Source: Amphiura filiformis (lineage: Eukaryota; Echinodermata; Ophiuroidea; Amphilepidida; Amphiuridae). From it: DNA of 64,000 bases. A program made the position numbers and the translations under genes. The first letter of the stretch is position 1. The number at the start of each line of letters is the position of its first letter. The notes under the pieces were generated by a model. That model did not search any database. It saw only the letters and a list, made by a program, of their open reading frames with translations, and had not been told where the DNA came from. This document shows positions 23,377 through 34,437 of this stretch, piece by piece. The DNA lies in contig NC_092641.1 in NCBI RefSeq assembly GCF_039555335.1, positions 30,626,848 to 30,690,847 of the forward strand, written 5' to 3'.

Positions 23377-23999
23377 TCATTCTTTTTTTTTAATATCAGC
23401 CATGTTTTGCATTTTTGTTCCTTAATTTGTTCCCCTTCATGTTCCTGACAATTAAAGCGACTAGTCAGATGTATTTCACACATGCCAAGCACAGGTCACC
23501 CAATTTTGAAAACTGGAAGTTGAATGTACAGTCTCATGAATATTGATTGACAACATTTTCCAATATGTCAGCGCTCAAGTCGGACACAATAGATGATTAG
23601 ATATGCTGCTGTCCATTGGTTGCTCCCACCAAATTTCATGAACCTACAACAATAAAGTCTGCATAATATGGGAACCGCAAAATGAAGGTGAAATTTTGCG
23701 TTTACCGGCCCACTATTTGGGAGGGAGGGGGTAGCAAAGCAAATCATTGTGAGGGGGGAATGCACCTAACACTACCACCAGCCAGGAGTGATGACTACAA
23801 GGTACCCCTGCAAAGATCACAGCCAATGAGAGAAAACCATTATGTTCTTGTACTTTGATTTTTTATACCATTTATTGAATACAAAATGTACACATTTAGT
23901 AAGGATGGAGCCTTGATCAAGATTAAAAGTTCAGTGCCCCCCCAACTTTGAATGAAAGAGGTGGCTTGTAGAAGATGACACTGTAAATCTGTGTAGCTT
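23377..23999. other. Unannotated intergenic DNA
   Basis: No convincing ORF or repeat boundary seen. A G-rich patch at 23719-23762 is the only compositional feature. Confidence 0.35.
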
Positions 24000-24143
24000 T
24001 TGGTGTTTGACTAAGAAATCCTTACTTGTAAAGCCTTTGTTGCAGTATTGACATACAAATGGACGACGCCAATGTGCATTCTTGGGTGCTCTAACTGCGT
24101 ATATTTTTGCGCTTGAACCCTTTATTGCAAAAGCTAACAGACA
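24000..24143 (-). pseudogene. Partial copy of the zinc-finger gene's last exon
   Basis: This 144-bp segment closely matches about 27950-28090 of the zinc-finger exon: shared blocks include TTTGACTAAGAAATCC, TTACTTGTAAAGCC and GTATATTTTTGCGC. It covers part of fingers 10 and 11 with several substitutions and small indels (e.g. GCGCTTGAACCC versus GCGCGAACCC) that break the frame. No flanking exon sequence is duplicated. It lies about 3.5 kb downstream of the gene in the same orientation. Inference: a degraded local duplication, not an expressed gene. Confidence 0.85.
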
Positions 24144-24228
24144 ATATTAAATAATCGAAAATAAAACAGATCTAAGCTTGTTAAAATTTGTTTCTATATT
24201 TTATTCTTAGAAACCCCACCAGGCATGA

Positions 24229-24324
24229 CCTTAATCTTCCACACAGGGAGTGTGAATTTCAAATGCGGTTACCTGAATGGGTGATTCCATTTGAAATTTA
24301 CACCCCCAGTGTGGGAGATTAAGA
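24229..24324. mobile_element. Small palindromic MITE-like hairpin
   Basis: Left arm 24229-24273 (CTTAATCTTCCACACAGGG) and right arm 24280-24324 (CAGTGTGGGAGATTAAGA) are inverted copies with a 6-bp loop. A further partial copy (GTCTTCCATCTGCGAGTGTG) follows at 24327-24352. Length and structure suit a hairpin MITE; the family is not named. Confidence 0.65.
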
Positions 24325-24454
24325 TTGTGTCTTCCATCTGCGAGTGTGGATTTCAAGCAGAATAGCCCATTGATACCAAAAGTAAAAACATTGATTAACT
24401 CAAACAAAAGCAAAGATTCAACTCTCGGTTATTCCTTCATGCAATTTTACACGA

Positions 24455-24578
24455 AATTAGGGTTAGGGTTAGGGTTAAGGTTAGGGTTAGGATTAGGATT
24501 AGTGTTAGGATTAGGGTTATGATTAGGATTAGGCTTAGGGTTAGGGTTAGGATTAGGGTTAGAGTTAGGATTAGATTA
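24455..24578. repeat. Short TTAGGG-like array
   Basis: About twenty TTAGGG/TTAGGA variants flanked by a duplicated TTACACGAAAT (24447 and 24575-24585). It lacks the CCGGAACAACT pieces of the larger blocks. Interstitial, not a chromosome end. Confidence 0.85.
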
Positions 24579-24589
24579 CACGAAATAAT

Positions 24590-26428
24590 TACATGAAGGA
24601 TCGACCCAACTCTCCAGCCTGATGTGAAAAGTTCATCATATCAAATACAGCAGTAACTCCTATTTTCAGCGATGTTTCTCCGATACTCTTTACCAATTTC
24701 TTCAGAAACCTACACCGCAGCTCATTGTCCTTTTGAAAACTTTGGAGACTGCTATAGAGGGAATGGCAGGGGTTAAAGATGTTATGGTACTTGCAGCACC
24801 CCCCCCCCCACACTTACATGTTATAAAGACAAACATGAGGAAGGGGTCTACAAGTTACACATCTTTGACCGATTATAAGACCAACATAAATATCACTGAA
24901 AATGTGAGTAAATGTGGACTTGATATAATGAACTTTCCAAATCATGCATCAAAACAATCCAGATGAACTTGTTAAAAAAAACGACACTACCAACTATAGG
25001 CTGGCAGCGCAATAACTTCAACTTCAAAAGAAGGTGCCTATTGACAGGCACATACCGTCACTTCAAAAGTTGAGTCCCCCCCCCCCATTCTTTTTTACAT
25101 GAATTATTTACACAATTTTGACAAATATTTCCCAAAATTTTTTACACCAACGGGCAATTTTCCTGCCTGAAACTTTTAAAGTGGGCCCCCCCTTTCACTA
25201 ACCTGGCTCCACTCCTGGATGATTACAAGCAACATATGTGACACAATCAAGTGAAATGAGTCGGATGTCTCTAATATTGATTTTGAGATATTGGCAAAGA
25301 AAGTGTTAAAATTCTTTTGTTTTATATTGTTTTCAATGGTTGATAAATTGACTTAACTTCGTAAAGAAAAGTTGTATCAACAGTTTCTGAAAGCTCTAAA
25401 TGTCCTCTATAGAAAAATTTGTAAAACTCATTTTCGACCAGGGTTGACATGTGACTCATTCCCCTTGATCATGTGATTCATGTCACATATTATACAAGTG
25501 CCCTTAACACAAAACACTGTTAAATTCTGCTTACAAATATATGAAATAATATAATTATCATGAATCATAGTATATGGATGAACATCAAGACCAATTTCAA
25601 CATCATTTGGTACATTGCGGGGCTTTGGGAACAAAGCACAAGTTTGATGACGTTCAAAAACAAAAGGGAAGTGGGTCATTAAATCCAGTTACATTAAACA
25701 TATTGGTCATTATGGTCAAAGTTGATTTTTCGGGTTGGAACTTTCAACATTTTACACTTGCATTTCAGGGAGGGATAGGGTCAGCCTCCTGATGAAAGCA
25801 CTTTATTCATAGGATGTCACACATCATCAAACTTTTGGTTTGTTCCTTACCTAAAGTTTTATCGGCTTATAATAGGTGAAGAAAAAAAGACTTGTATCAC
25901 CATGTATTGATATAGAATAGCATGCATGCAGTTGAGCGCAGCACTCATGCTAGTTGTATGTTGCGTAATGCGTGACTGGCGCACGCTTTAATATGTGAAT
26001 TTATGTGAGCGTGAATTGGGACGCGAAGTAACAAAAACGAATAAGTTTTGTCTATTAGCCGAACTAACTTTACGAGTGACAATATAGCACTAACCAATAG
26101 ATTTTGATATCAGAGTATCGGTTCACTAGACAGGAAAATTATCATGCACATTGTCACTGTTACTAATTTGGCAGGTAAGAGTGACAAATTATTCAATTTA
26201 ACAATATTGTCAATTTGCAGGAATCAGAAAAACTACACAACTGTTCCAAAATATTTGGGTTTTTTTGTTAAGTGTGTTTTATGACGTACCCTGCGAAATG
26301 AAAACACCATCAAATTTGATATTTTGCTGAACATTACATATTTGCCATATCGATAACAGCGCAAATGGACATGAGGTTTCCTCCTGCCTAAAAATTCTTT
26401 CATGATTATGTTTTAAATTATGACCTGT
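24590..26428. other. Unannotated intergenic DNA
   Basis: About 1.8 kb with poly-C patches (24800, 25078, 25186) and no ORF resembling a known protein. The small open frames are isolated and show no conserved pattern. Confidence 0.35.
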
Positions 26429-26436
26429 TTTCAAAT

Positions 26437-26757
26437 CCGGGGGTCACTCCCATTGTGGCCTGTACACCATCCGCGATAATGAAAAGCAGCGTAAAAGGGT
26501 AGTTTTTCGTGGGTAAGCACGATACGCGCGTAACGCGTTTAGGGTGTCAAAAACATGAAATATTGGAAAAAAGGGTAGCAAAATTGCAATTGCTATAATA
26601 CGTGGAAATGAAATTTAGGGTATGAAATTTGATGCAAGGAATAAAATCCCTGTTTAGGGTATTGTTTTACCCAAGGGTTAAATCCTTGTTTAGGGTGCTT
26701 TTCAAAAGTTGATTATCGCGGATGGTGTACAGGCCACAATGGGAGTGACCCCCCGGG
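26437..26757. mobile_element. 321-bp MITE with 8-bp target duplication TTTCAAAT
   Basis: Terminal inverted repeats of about 45 bp (GGGGGTCACTCCCATTGTGG, TGTACACCATCCGCGATAAT; mirrored at 26710-26754). TTTCAAAT flanks both sides (26429-26436 and 26758-26765). An 8-bp duplication fits hAT or P-type transposition. No ORF; non-autonomous. Confidence 0.75.
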
Positions 26758-27340
26758 TTTCAAATACACAATTAGAACTTTGGGTCCAAGTAACACATAA
26801 AAGTTGTGAGTACAGAAAAGCACTGTTGGTTAAAAATCTCAAATACTTGAGAGCTAGTTGTGGCACTGGTTTTGTGCGTCAGCCTCGTAATAATGATCAT
26901 TGCTTGGTTAAAGAATTTCAATGAATATCCAATGATATTGATATTATTTCTTTTCATGCAGGCATCAACTGCTGATGACAAGTTCGAAACATTTTTCAAA
27001 ATTCAATAATTTCAGAATTGTAAATTTTCGTGACCATATTTAAAATCAGTATGAAAAATGCATTAAAATGATAACAAACAAGTCCAGCATTGGTTCAGTG
27101 GTTCTTAAGATATTTTGAGAAAATATCTCAGAACTTGCACTTTTATGTTGAAGGCTATGGCTATAGCATGATTGTAGAGCATTACAATTTTTTTTTCAAT
27201 TGGTTGATTGGATTGGAACCAAGTGCTGGGCATGTGACTGCAGTACCAGGAAATTACTTTCAAATTTGACCACCCAGATTTGGACTTCCCTGGATAACTG
27301 CAGCCAACTTGAAACTGCAGGTGCAAACGGTACACAATAG

Positions 27341-27541
27341 CAGTGGCGTAACTATGGGGCAAGAGGGGGGGCAACATGCCCCGGGCGCTACCACTAGGGG
27401 GTGCCAAATCGGCCTCACTTAAAAAAATATTGAACCAATGCCATTCCCACACCCCCGCGTCTAAGATACTCTCGGGTGGGGAGTAGGGGCACCAATTTTT
27501 CTTTCTTGCCCCAGGCGCTACCAAACCTAGTTACGCCACTG
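27341..27541. mobile_element. 201-bp hAT-type MITE with 8-bp target duplication CACAATAG
   Basis: Perfect 14-bp inverted ends CAGTGGCGTAACTA / TAGTTACGCCACTG. CACAATAG is duplicated at 27333-27340 and 27542-27549. The CAG...CTG ends and the 8-bp duplication are hallmarks of the hAT superfamily. It lies 77 bp beyond the stop codon of the zinc-finger gene, so it may be part of the 3' UTR. The open frame 27105-27524 runs through it by chance. Confidence 0.9.
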
Positions 27542-27600
27542 CACAATAGTGATCACTGTTGGATGTTGGTGCAACACCTTGTGTGTTTAGGAACTTTTAC

Positions 27601-27606
27601 TTTATT
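27601..27606 (-). promoter_or_regulatory. Candidate AATAAA polyadenylation signal after the zinc-finger ORF
   Basis: TTTATT on the plus strand gives AATAAA on the minus strand 12 bp after the stop codon. If used, the 3' UTR would be very short; other sites further left are possible. Confidence 0.3.
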
Positions 27607-27617
27607 TAATGTGTTTT

Positions 27618-29920
27618 TTAAATCTCTTTTCCTGCAGGAAGTATTGTCACTGTGATTGGTACCTCAACAGACCCACCATGCCACACCTCATGTTCTGTCA
27701 ACTCAAGCTTCTTTGCAAAGCTCTTGTCGCAACGATTACATTTAAAAGGGCGCCCTCCTGTATGAGTCCTCAGATGTCGAATCAAGTCCCCGCTTGTGAC
27801 AAATGCTACAAAACAGAACTGACACTTGTGTTCCTTAATTCCCTTATGTCGTTTCTCGTGATTCGTCCATGCCGTTTTGTTTGCAAATTTAGCGTTGCAT
27901 TCTTTGCACTGAAAGGGCCGTTTGGGTTGTACTCTAGTGGTATGGATCTTTTTGTGTTTGACTAAGAAATCCTTACTTGTAAAGCCTTTGTTGCAGTATT
28001 GGCATACAAATGGACGTACGCCCATGTGCATTCTTCGGTGCACTAACAGCGTATATTTTTGCGCGAACCCTTTATTGCAAAACGAACAGACATGTGCAGA
28101 CTTCTCTTGGTGAATCCGTTCGTGACTCTGCTGTTGTTGCTTCGTAAAAAACCCAGTACCGCATATCCGACACTTGTAGCTTCGTTCTCCCATGTGAGCA
28201 CTTCTCATATGTTTATTAAGTATTCCTTGCGAGTGATACGATTTTGAACAAAGCCCACATTTATGGGCGTTTGGAACAGCACGTGACTTATGATATGCCT
28301 GATGCAGACGGTACACGGACGGTCGTGTGAAAGTCTTCCCGCATAATTCGCACAGATACGATTTCTTGCTGGTGTGCTCCAGCTTGTGATCGTTGAGCGT
28401 TTCTTTGTTCTTATACACCAGCCCGCACACATCGCACTGATGTTGCTCGTATTTTTTATGAGCTGTTGCGAGGTGCCGTTTCAATTTATACCTCTGCCCG
28501 AATGAAAGATCGCATTCTGTACACTTGTGTTGTTTCTCGTCTGCATGAACCAACATGTGCAGCTGTAAATAGTGTGCAGTTCTACAGACTTTATCACAAT
28601 GTTGGCATGGAAAGTTAGTTTCTTTCTCATGAATTTTTTCGTGTCTTCTTAAATTGCGTGCAATTGTGAACTCCTTCCCACAGATGGTGCATGCCGATGG
28701 CCCTTTTTTCCTTTCTTGCGAAACTTGTTTCGGCTGCCGACTACCATTTCTATCAGAACCTTTACTGCGTACTTGAGGTTTCTGTGGTTTGAAATGTGCC
28801 GCCATATGACGCTCCAAGTAACATAATGTTTTACACACTTTATCGCAGAATTTACATGGGTGTTGATTGTGATTCGGTTCGTGGACGACCATGTGTCTCT
28901 TGAGCAGAGTCCGCGATTTAAAACGCTTTGCACAAACGTTGCATTGTGCTGGATAGCCTTTCACAGGCTTATCATCGTGCGTGTTCTGCACCTTCTCTCG
29001 CTTCACAGGCACCAAGTCAGATTTATGTGCAACTGATTTTGTGCTAACTTTCGATTTTTTCGACAAGGTTTCATCAACTAGATCATCATCATCAACGTTA
29101 TCTTTAGTACCGCCAGTGCGATTTGAGCGAAGATTTCTTTGTGTTCGCTTTGGTCGTTTCAAAGACGTTTCTTCTTCAATTTCCCTGGTCCAGTTAGGAT
29201 CATTAATCTCGCTATCATCTCCACCCTCCTCCTCCTCCTCCTCATTTTCTTGACCCACCCTCTCGTCCTTTCTAACGATATCTCCTGAAACCCTTGTTTT
29301 GTTTCTAGCATCATTTCCAATGGCCTCTGAATCAGATGTAGAGCATTCTAGGTCTTCTACACATGCTAACGCAACAATTTTTAGACTTTTCTCTTGTTTC
29401 ACGCCATACTGTACTTGGGTACTCCTTTCCGACTCTTCTACCGTCTGAACCCCTACGCTCCTCTTTTTCACTCCGGCACAAATTGGTTTCATCCCTATAT
29501 CTACTCCACTCACTTGCAACGTGACGCCAACTTTCACCGTGTTATGACCGAATGCCACGCCCGTCTGTTGCATGCATGTGGTATTGTGGGTGTTAATGAT
29601 CATATCAAGTAGATCCTTCCACCTGATGCCAGTCATATGGACACACTTTCCGTGTCCGGCAGGGAATTCCTCCAATTGGGACACTTGGATCACCTGTTGA
29701 CTTACAAGATCGGCAACCATCTCCAGACAGAGGTCGCTCCATGTTGACGACTGCGTCTCGGAGTTTCTGGTTGTACCTGCCGGTGGAGTGTTGATCTCTA
29801 CTAGCACTGGGAGTGGTGGAATACCAGATGGAACGGGGACTTGTTCGTCGTTTGTATACTGCACTTGAATTTCGACCATCTCATCGAGGGGTGCGTTGGT
29901 GAATGTCTGGTGAGGTGGAG
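27618..29920 (-). CDS. C2H2 zinc-finger protein, exon 3 (last exon, 14 fingers)
   Basis: Read 29920 to 27618. The acceptor TGAATTTCAG ends at 29921, the frame enters in phase 1, ATG GTC lies at 29879, and the stop is at 27618. The exon encodes 767 of 837 residues. The N-terminal part has no named domain I recognise (DLCLEMVADLVSQQVIQVSQ...). An acidic run (NEEEEEEGGDDSEINDPNW) and a basic, NLS-like segment (KRPKRTQRNLRSNR) come next. Fourteen C2H2 fingers follow, from CNVCAKRFKSRTLLKRHMVVH to CNRCDKSFAKKLELTEHEVWH. Linkers are only partly TGEKP-like (GERSYK, MGVRPF, TGGRPFK). Likely a nuclear DNA-binding regulator; target unknown. The exon is intact over 2.3 kb, unlike the mobile-element ORFs around it. 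Confidence 0.92.
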
Positions 29921-31035
29921 CTGAAATTCACATAAAAATAAAATAGAGATTTGTAGTACTTCTTTTAATAATGTGTTGAATTAAATTGTTTTTTCAAAAC
30001 CTAAAAAATCTTGCTCTGTCACCAAAAGACCCTATTTCACTTTTGATCTGTCAAAATTGATTTTGTGAAATTTTGCAACCTTCGCATGACATTAAAAAAA
30101 AAAAAAAAAAAAAAGCGCAGTGATTTATAGTGCGCTACGCACAGGCACAACGCCTAGACGTTGATCCACAAGCCTCTGCACACTTTACAGGTTGTCGCTG
30201 ACCACTATGGCCCCACATCATTCCATAAACCATTAAACAACAATTCAGGGACTTTGCTGCTTCAAGAGCGCACACCCTAGACATTCCACAAATAACCATC
30301 GCAACCAGGATCAGCTCCCGAGTTTCGTGACGGGTTACAACGAGACAAATTAGCAGTGAGTTCCTTGTCCAAGGGAATTTCAAGCTAACTCATAATTCCT
30401 TGGTGTGTTGACAGCCCTGCTTATAAGCATCACAGAACATATATTTTTATAGAAGGCATCTTGTGAACATCTTCCCATTCCCACAGATGGCGCTAGTCCA
30501 CTTTCGTAGACCCTTTTAATTTATCATCCATGTATTCCCTCTGACCATGGGAATGCCACCTAGCCTGTTCTGATCCAACAGCTATAAATCTTCAATGTTG
30601 ATGGCTCACTCCGAAAACCACTGTCCCCCGCAGAACTGCACCACCGAGAAATGACATAGCATAGCAGTCACTGGGGATGTGTTGTGTTTTATGCATTGGT
30701 GTTAATTTTGTATCAAAAAGGAATGCAACCTAGCAGTCTAAGATGGCGCATGCCGATGGGCTGGCCCTTTGAGATGCATCATCAAGTGAATACAAGAAGG
30801 TTATATACGTGCATGTTTAGATCTTCTTGTATTCAATTGTTGCTGTAAATATATGCATATATTCTCTGCTTTCACAGAAGTGAAAGGCTTTTAGGAAACA
30901 TGTCTAAAATTGGTCAAAACCTGAGTATCACATTTAAAATAACCAAATTGGGGGGAAAATGCCTCAAATTCACATCAGAATGCCTGAAATCCTGTCAGTT
31001 GCAGGAAAATTTTAATCCTTGTGCTCTTTTCTTAC
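29921..31035 (-). other. Intron 2 of the zinc-finger gene
   Basis: Bounded by donor G|GTAAGA (31035-31034) and acceptor TTTCAG (29921-29926), read on the minus strand. It contains a 22-A run (30092-30113), a SINE-like repeat (30114-30415) and a small inverted pair around 30790-30840 (GAATACAAGAAG / CTTCTTGTATTC). Confidence 0.7.
30114..30415 (-). repeat. SINE-like dispersed repeat in intron 2
   Basis: On the minus strand it contains GGACAAGGAACTCACTGCTA, GGGAGCTGATCCTGGTTGCG and TGTGCGTAGCGCACTATAAA, ending in a T run. It resembles a SINE repeat I recall from marine deuterostome genomes (recall, not a search). I see no clear tRNA-type B box, so the class stays open. Confidence 0.4.
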
Positions 31036-31161
31036 CCTGTGGCATTCCTGTACTAACACTCTCCATGGTAGACAGTTGGCCTTGTTCTCCACTGCTGATA
31101 GCACTTCTAACAATTCCATTTTCATATTCTGTGGAAGAATTAAGAAATGATACAGAGGCCC
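31036..31161 (-). CDS. Zinc-finger protein, exon 2
   Basis: 126 bp, read 31161 to 31036. Acceptor TTCATTCAAG precedes it and donor GGTAAGAAAAG follows. It enters and leaves in phase 1 and encodes GASVSFLNSSTEYENGIVRS plus 22 further residues ending TGMPQ. Ser/Glu-rich, probably disordered. Phase agreement with both neighbouring exons is the main support. No homology was checked. Confidence 0.8.
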
Positions 31162-31220
31162 CTTGAATGAAAAATATTACATTATTTGAGTCAGACAGTA
31201 TCTGCTCCATGTGGGTCAAA

Positions 31221-31715
31221 GGCCGGGGGGCACTCAGCTACATTGGTGTACACATGCGTGAACAACGGTTTTAAAAACACCCCCTAAACAGGTTCTACCC
31301 AGTTTTTCAAAATCACCCCCTTAACAGGTTTTTAACGCGCTTTCCCCCCAAAAAGTACCCCCTAAACAGGTTCTGATCAAAATTGGACCCCTTAGCAGGT
31401 TTTTTTTGTTAATATCAACAATACACTTTAATGGAGAGGGTCACAATGGCTAAAAAAGGAATTACATTTTGTACAATGTACAGTTCTTTTAAAATTCATC
31501 AGGTAAGAATTTATTTCAAATACCGTAGAAAGCAATATATCAAACTATGAAATCTGGTAAACTACCCCCTTAACACGTTTTGCTGGTTACCAAAAAAACA
31601 CCCCTTTTTGTTGAAAAATTGCGTTTTAGACCCCTAAACACGGAACGTGCGTTCCGCGCTTTTTTGTTCACGCATGTGTACACCAATGTAGCTGAGTGCC
31701 CCCCCCCCCCCGGGC
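31221..31715. mobile_element. ~495-bp MITE in intron 1 (GGCCGGGGGGCACTC ends)
   Basis: Inverted ends: GGGGGGCACTCAGCTACATT at 31225-31244 and AATGTAGCTGAGTGCCCCCC at 31686-31705, extending about 45 bp (ACACATGCGTGAACAA). AAA flanks both sides. No ORF. Internal ACCCCCTAAACAGG words repeat four times. A MITE with a similar GGGGGCACTC end sits at 38.5-38.9 kb. Confidence 0.75.
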
Positions 31716-31859
31716 CAAAGGAGGTATTTTTGAAAATGGAAGCCCATGGGATTGATGAGAAATTTGGGTGGGGGGGGGGGGTGAAATGAAAAAGCGTGTG
31801 CATACAAGTAACAAAGTGTAACCGCTCACAACTTGAGCACTCTGGTTACACTCGGATGA

Positions 31860-32225
31860 GGCCAAAAAATAATATTGTTGTGTTGCCCTCAACCATCCTA
31901 CCCTAAATCCTGAAAAATCAGGGTTGCAATTTTTTTTTTCTTGAATGATGATTTTTACAGATTTGTTCAAAAACTCAATGTTTTTCACTTAAATTTAATA
32001 TTTTATTGTAAGACTAGTCTTTAATTGTTGTCTAACAGGTATCCAGAAGTCAAAATTGACAAATGTCCCCTAATTGAACAAGCATTATTTAATATTTGAG
32101 GGGATTTTTAAAAACTGAAGGTTTAAAAAAAAAAAAAGAAAAAAAAAAAAAAAAGAATCCGACCGTCCTACCCAAATTTCCCATTTTTCCACTTGAGGGC
32201 AACACAACAATATTGTTTTTTGGCC
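31860..32225. mobile_element. 366-bp MITE in intron 1, 33-bp inverted ends, TGA duplication
   Basis: The first 33 bp (GGCCAAAAAATAATATTGTT...) and last 33 bp are inverted copies with one mismatch. TGA flanks both sides (31857-31859 and 32226-32228). A 3-bp duplication fits PIF/Harbinger-type transposition, though the usual target is TWA. Poly-A and poly-T runs inside. Confidence 0.75.
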
Positions 32226-32406
32226 TGACTGCTACATGTAGGTCGCCAGGTTTGAACGCTCCATCTGCATCAACCAAATCCAAGCATGCTTACTCACTCA
32301 GAGCCAGAGGGAACAGGCATGGGACGATTCAATCTGTGGTATTATTAATCTACCGTTGGTTGGAATTTAGAAATTGATAGAAAACTTGACTGTGTTTTGA
32401 ACCAAC

Positions 32407-32503
32407 CTTGTGTGAGTTGCGCTGCTTGCAATATGGCCGACACTGCAGCTGCTTCCGACTGCTGATGAGAAGCCAATGTTTCTGGATCCATTTGTGTCCA
32501 ATT
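32407..32503 (-). CDS. Zinc-finger protein, exon 1 with start codon
   Basis: ATG at 32491 (minus strand) opens MDPETLASHQQSEAAAVSAI and then LQAAQLTQ, 28 codons plus one base. The donor is CAAG|GTTGGT at 32407/32406. An upstream acceptor CTGGCAG (ending 32504) suggests a short 5' UTR portion at 32492-32503 and at least one more 5' exon not located here. The Ala/Gln-rich helix-like start is typical of transcription-factor N-termini, but no named domain is seen. Support is the exact phase-1 join to exon 2. Confidence 0.75.
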
Positions 32504-34078
32504 CTGCCAGTTTTTAAAAAGACACAAAAATGCATTATTTAACAATGTTACATTGGACCTGTACACAAAGTTCACAAATCCGGGCAGTGTTCGATTTTCC
32601 ACCTGCAAGTCCTGCATGCTGCACATATACAGGTGACTTTGATAATAATAATAAGAGATGATTATGTGCAGGTACTTTTTCAAATGTACCTGCACAAGTG
32701 CATGTAGAATTTATTAAATGTTGTAAATTACACAGTTCGCATCAGAAACATACAATGTGCCTCTAAATCAAAGAAGTATAAATATCCCTTACGAAATGAG
32801 CACCAATTTTTACTTTTCATCTGCAAAAAAGATGATAAGTTTCACGGCACAAACTTCTTATTTTACATGTACATGTGGTTAAATTGTGTGCAAGTTACTT
32901 TCACTTTGTGCAAGTAGATTTTATATGTTACCTGCACAAATGCAAAAACTTGTAACTTTTTATTGGTAACTCGAACACTGAATCCAAGCCTTTTGTTTTG
33001 AGGAGAGCAGGATCTGTCACATGTGCTCCTACAGCTCTCCTTAAATTATTGTGGTTTTTAGCTATAAATCACTTCCCTTAAATGCACTCAGGGGAGCTGT
33101 TTTTTTCTGACTTTACCCAATAGTTTTGCAGAACTTTATTCACAAATTGTGACCAAAATAAATATCATTAAAACATACTAGAAGATTTTTATACCCAATT
33201 TAAATTCAAAATTACACTTTTTGCTTCCTATCTCGCCCACCACCACTCTCCATAACAGCTTGACTAGGCCTACTCTCCTTAAAAATGTCTGGGGAGTGGT
33301 TTGAACAGCTCTCCTTATACCCTCAAGGGGAGCTGTTGACAGCTCGCCTGGAAAATCAGGCCTGAAATCAAGAAATTTAACTATAGCAATAGTTGAACGT
33401 AAATTCCTCCTCTTGAAGCAGCACTGAATCAAGCTTCGTAAAGATGAAACAAAAATACGCAGATTCCACAAGACGATCCTACTGAGCATCCCATTTTCCA
33501 TGTCATTACCATGTCAACTGAGAAGTGAATTCTAGAATTTCTGAGAGAATCCTTGGTCACAAAATCAATTCCAAAGGTCTGGGTATTCACTCAGGCAAGT
33601 CCAGGAAAATATTACATAATATGGGAAGAGCAAGTTTTGTTTACCCAGAACATGTTTTTTGAAATTTTGGAAACTCAGTGCACACTTTGGCGTGCTTTTG
33701 AAATTTATTTTTTATAATATAGAGATAATAGTAGTTTTTTTGTTTGTTTTCTACTTGTTTACCTTTTTATGACAAGTTCTGGCGAAATAATAAAACTTAT
33801 AAAGCACAAATAAGGATATTTGATAGTTGTAAATATGTCACTCTAATCTCCTCTTACAAATGTACATTTAATTTTAAAATTAAAAATACAACACCGGGTT
33901 TATTGTGTAATAAAGATTTGAATTCAATTTAAAGTTTACGTAATTTTTTTACAAGTAAACAAATTATTTTAGCTTACAAAAGAATGGAATATGTTATCAT
34001 TGCAAAATTGGAAAGTGATCATCTTGCTGATGCTCTGTAAAGCTAGCAAGCAAGTTGACATCTTCAGTACCATTTTAC
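32504..34078. other. Unannotated region upstream of the zinc-finger exon 1
   Basis: No coding segment recognised. The first non-coding exon and promoter of the zinc-finger gene may lie here. Two similar CTCTCCTTA(A/T)... stretches (33035-33105 and 33275-33345, each with GGGGAGCTGT) hint at a small duplicated or dispersed repeat. Confidence 0.35.
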
Positions 34079-34082
34079 TTAA

Positions 34083-34433
34083 GGGGGTACTACACCCCTG
34101 CCCAATTGTGTGCCTATTTTTGCATTTTTCTCAAAATTATAGCGCATTGGTGACAAGTAAGATATGTATATTATAGGGGCAAGGACTACAACTACTGCAC
34201 TGGAAATTTTATTTCTACACAGACAATAGTTGTGGAGATACAGTCAAAAATGAGGGAAAACCAATATTTGATCAATAAATCAATAACTACTTGCCTTGAG
34301 TTGCTGAATTTTCAGTGCAGTAGTTTTAGTCTTTGCCCCTATAATATACATATCTTACTTCATATCAATGCGCTATAATTTTTGAGAAAAATGCAAAAAT
34401 AGGCACAAAATTGGCCAGGGGTGTAGTACCCCC
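34083..34433. mobile_element. 351-bp TTAA-flanked MITE (GGGGGTACTACACCCCTG ends)
   Basis: Inverted arms of about 135 bp: GGGGGTACTACACCCCTG at 34083-34100 and its mirror at 34416-34433, continuing through TTTTTGCATTTTTCTCAAAA, ATAGCGCATTG and GACTACAACTACTGCA. TTAA lies at 34079-34082 and 34434-34437. TTAA target duplications are typical of piggyBac-type transposition. Confidence 0.85.
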
Positions 34434-34437
34434 TTAA

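Noticed and set aside
27105-27524. 139-codon minus-strand ORF
   Set aside because: Runs through a hAT-type MITE and unrelated flank; no conserved pattern.
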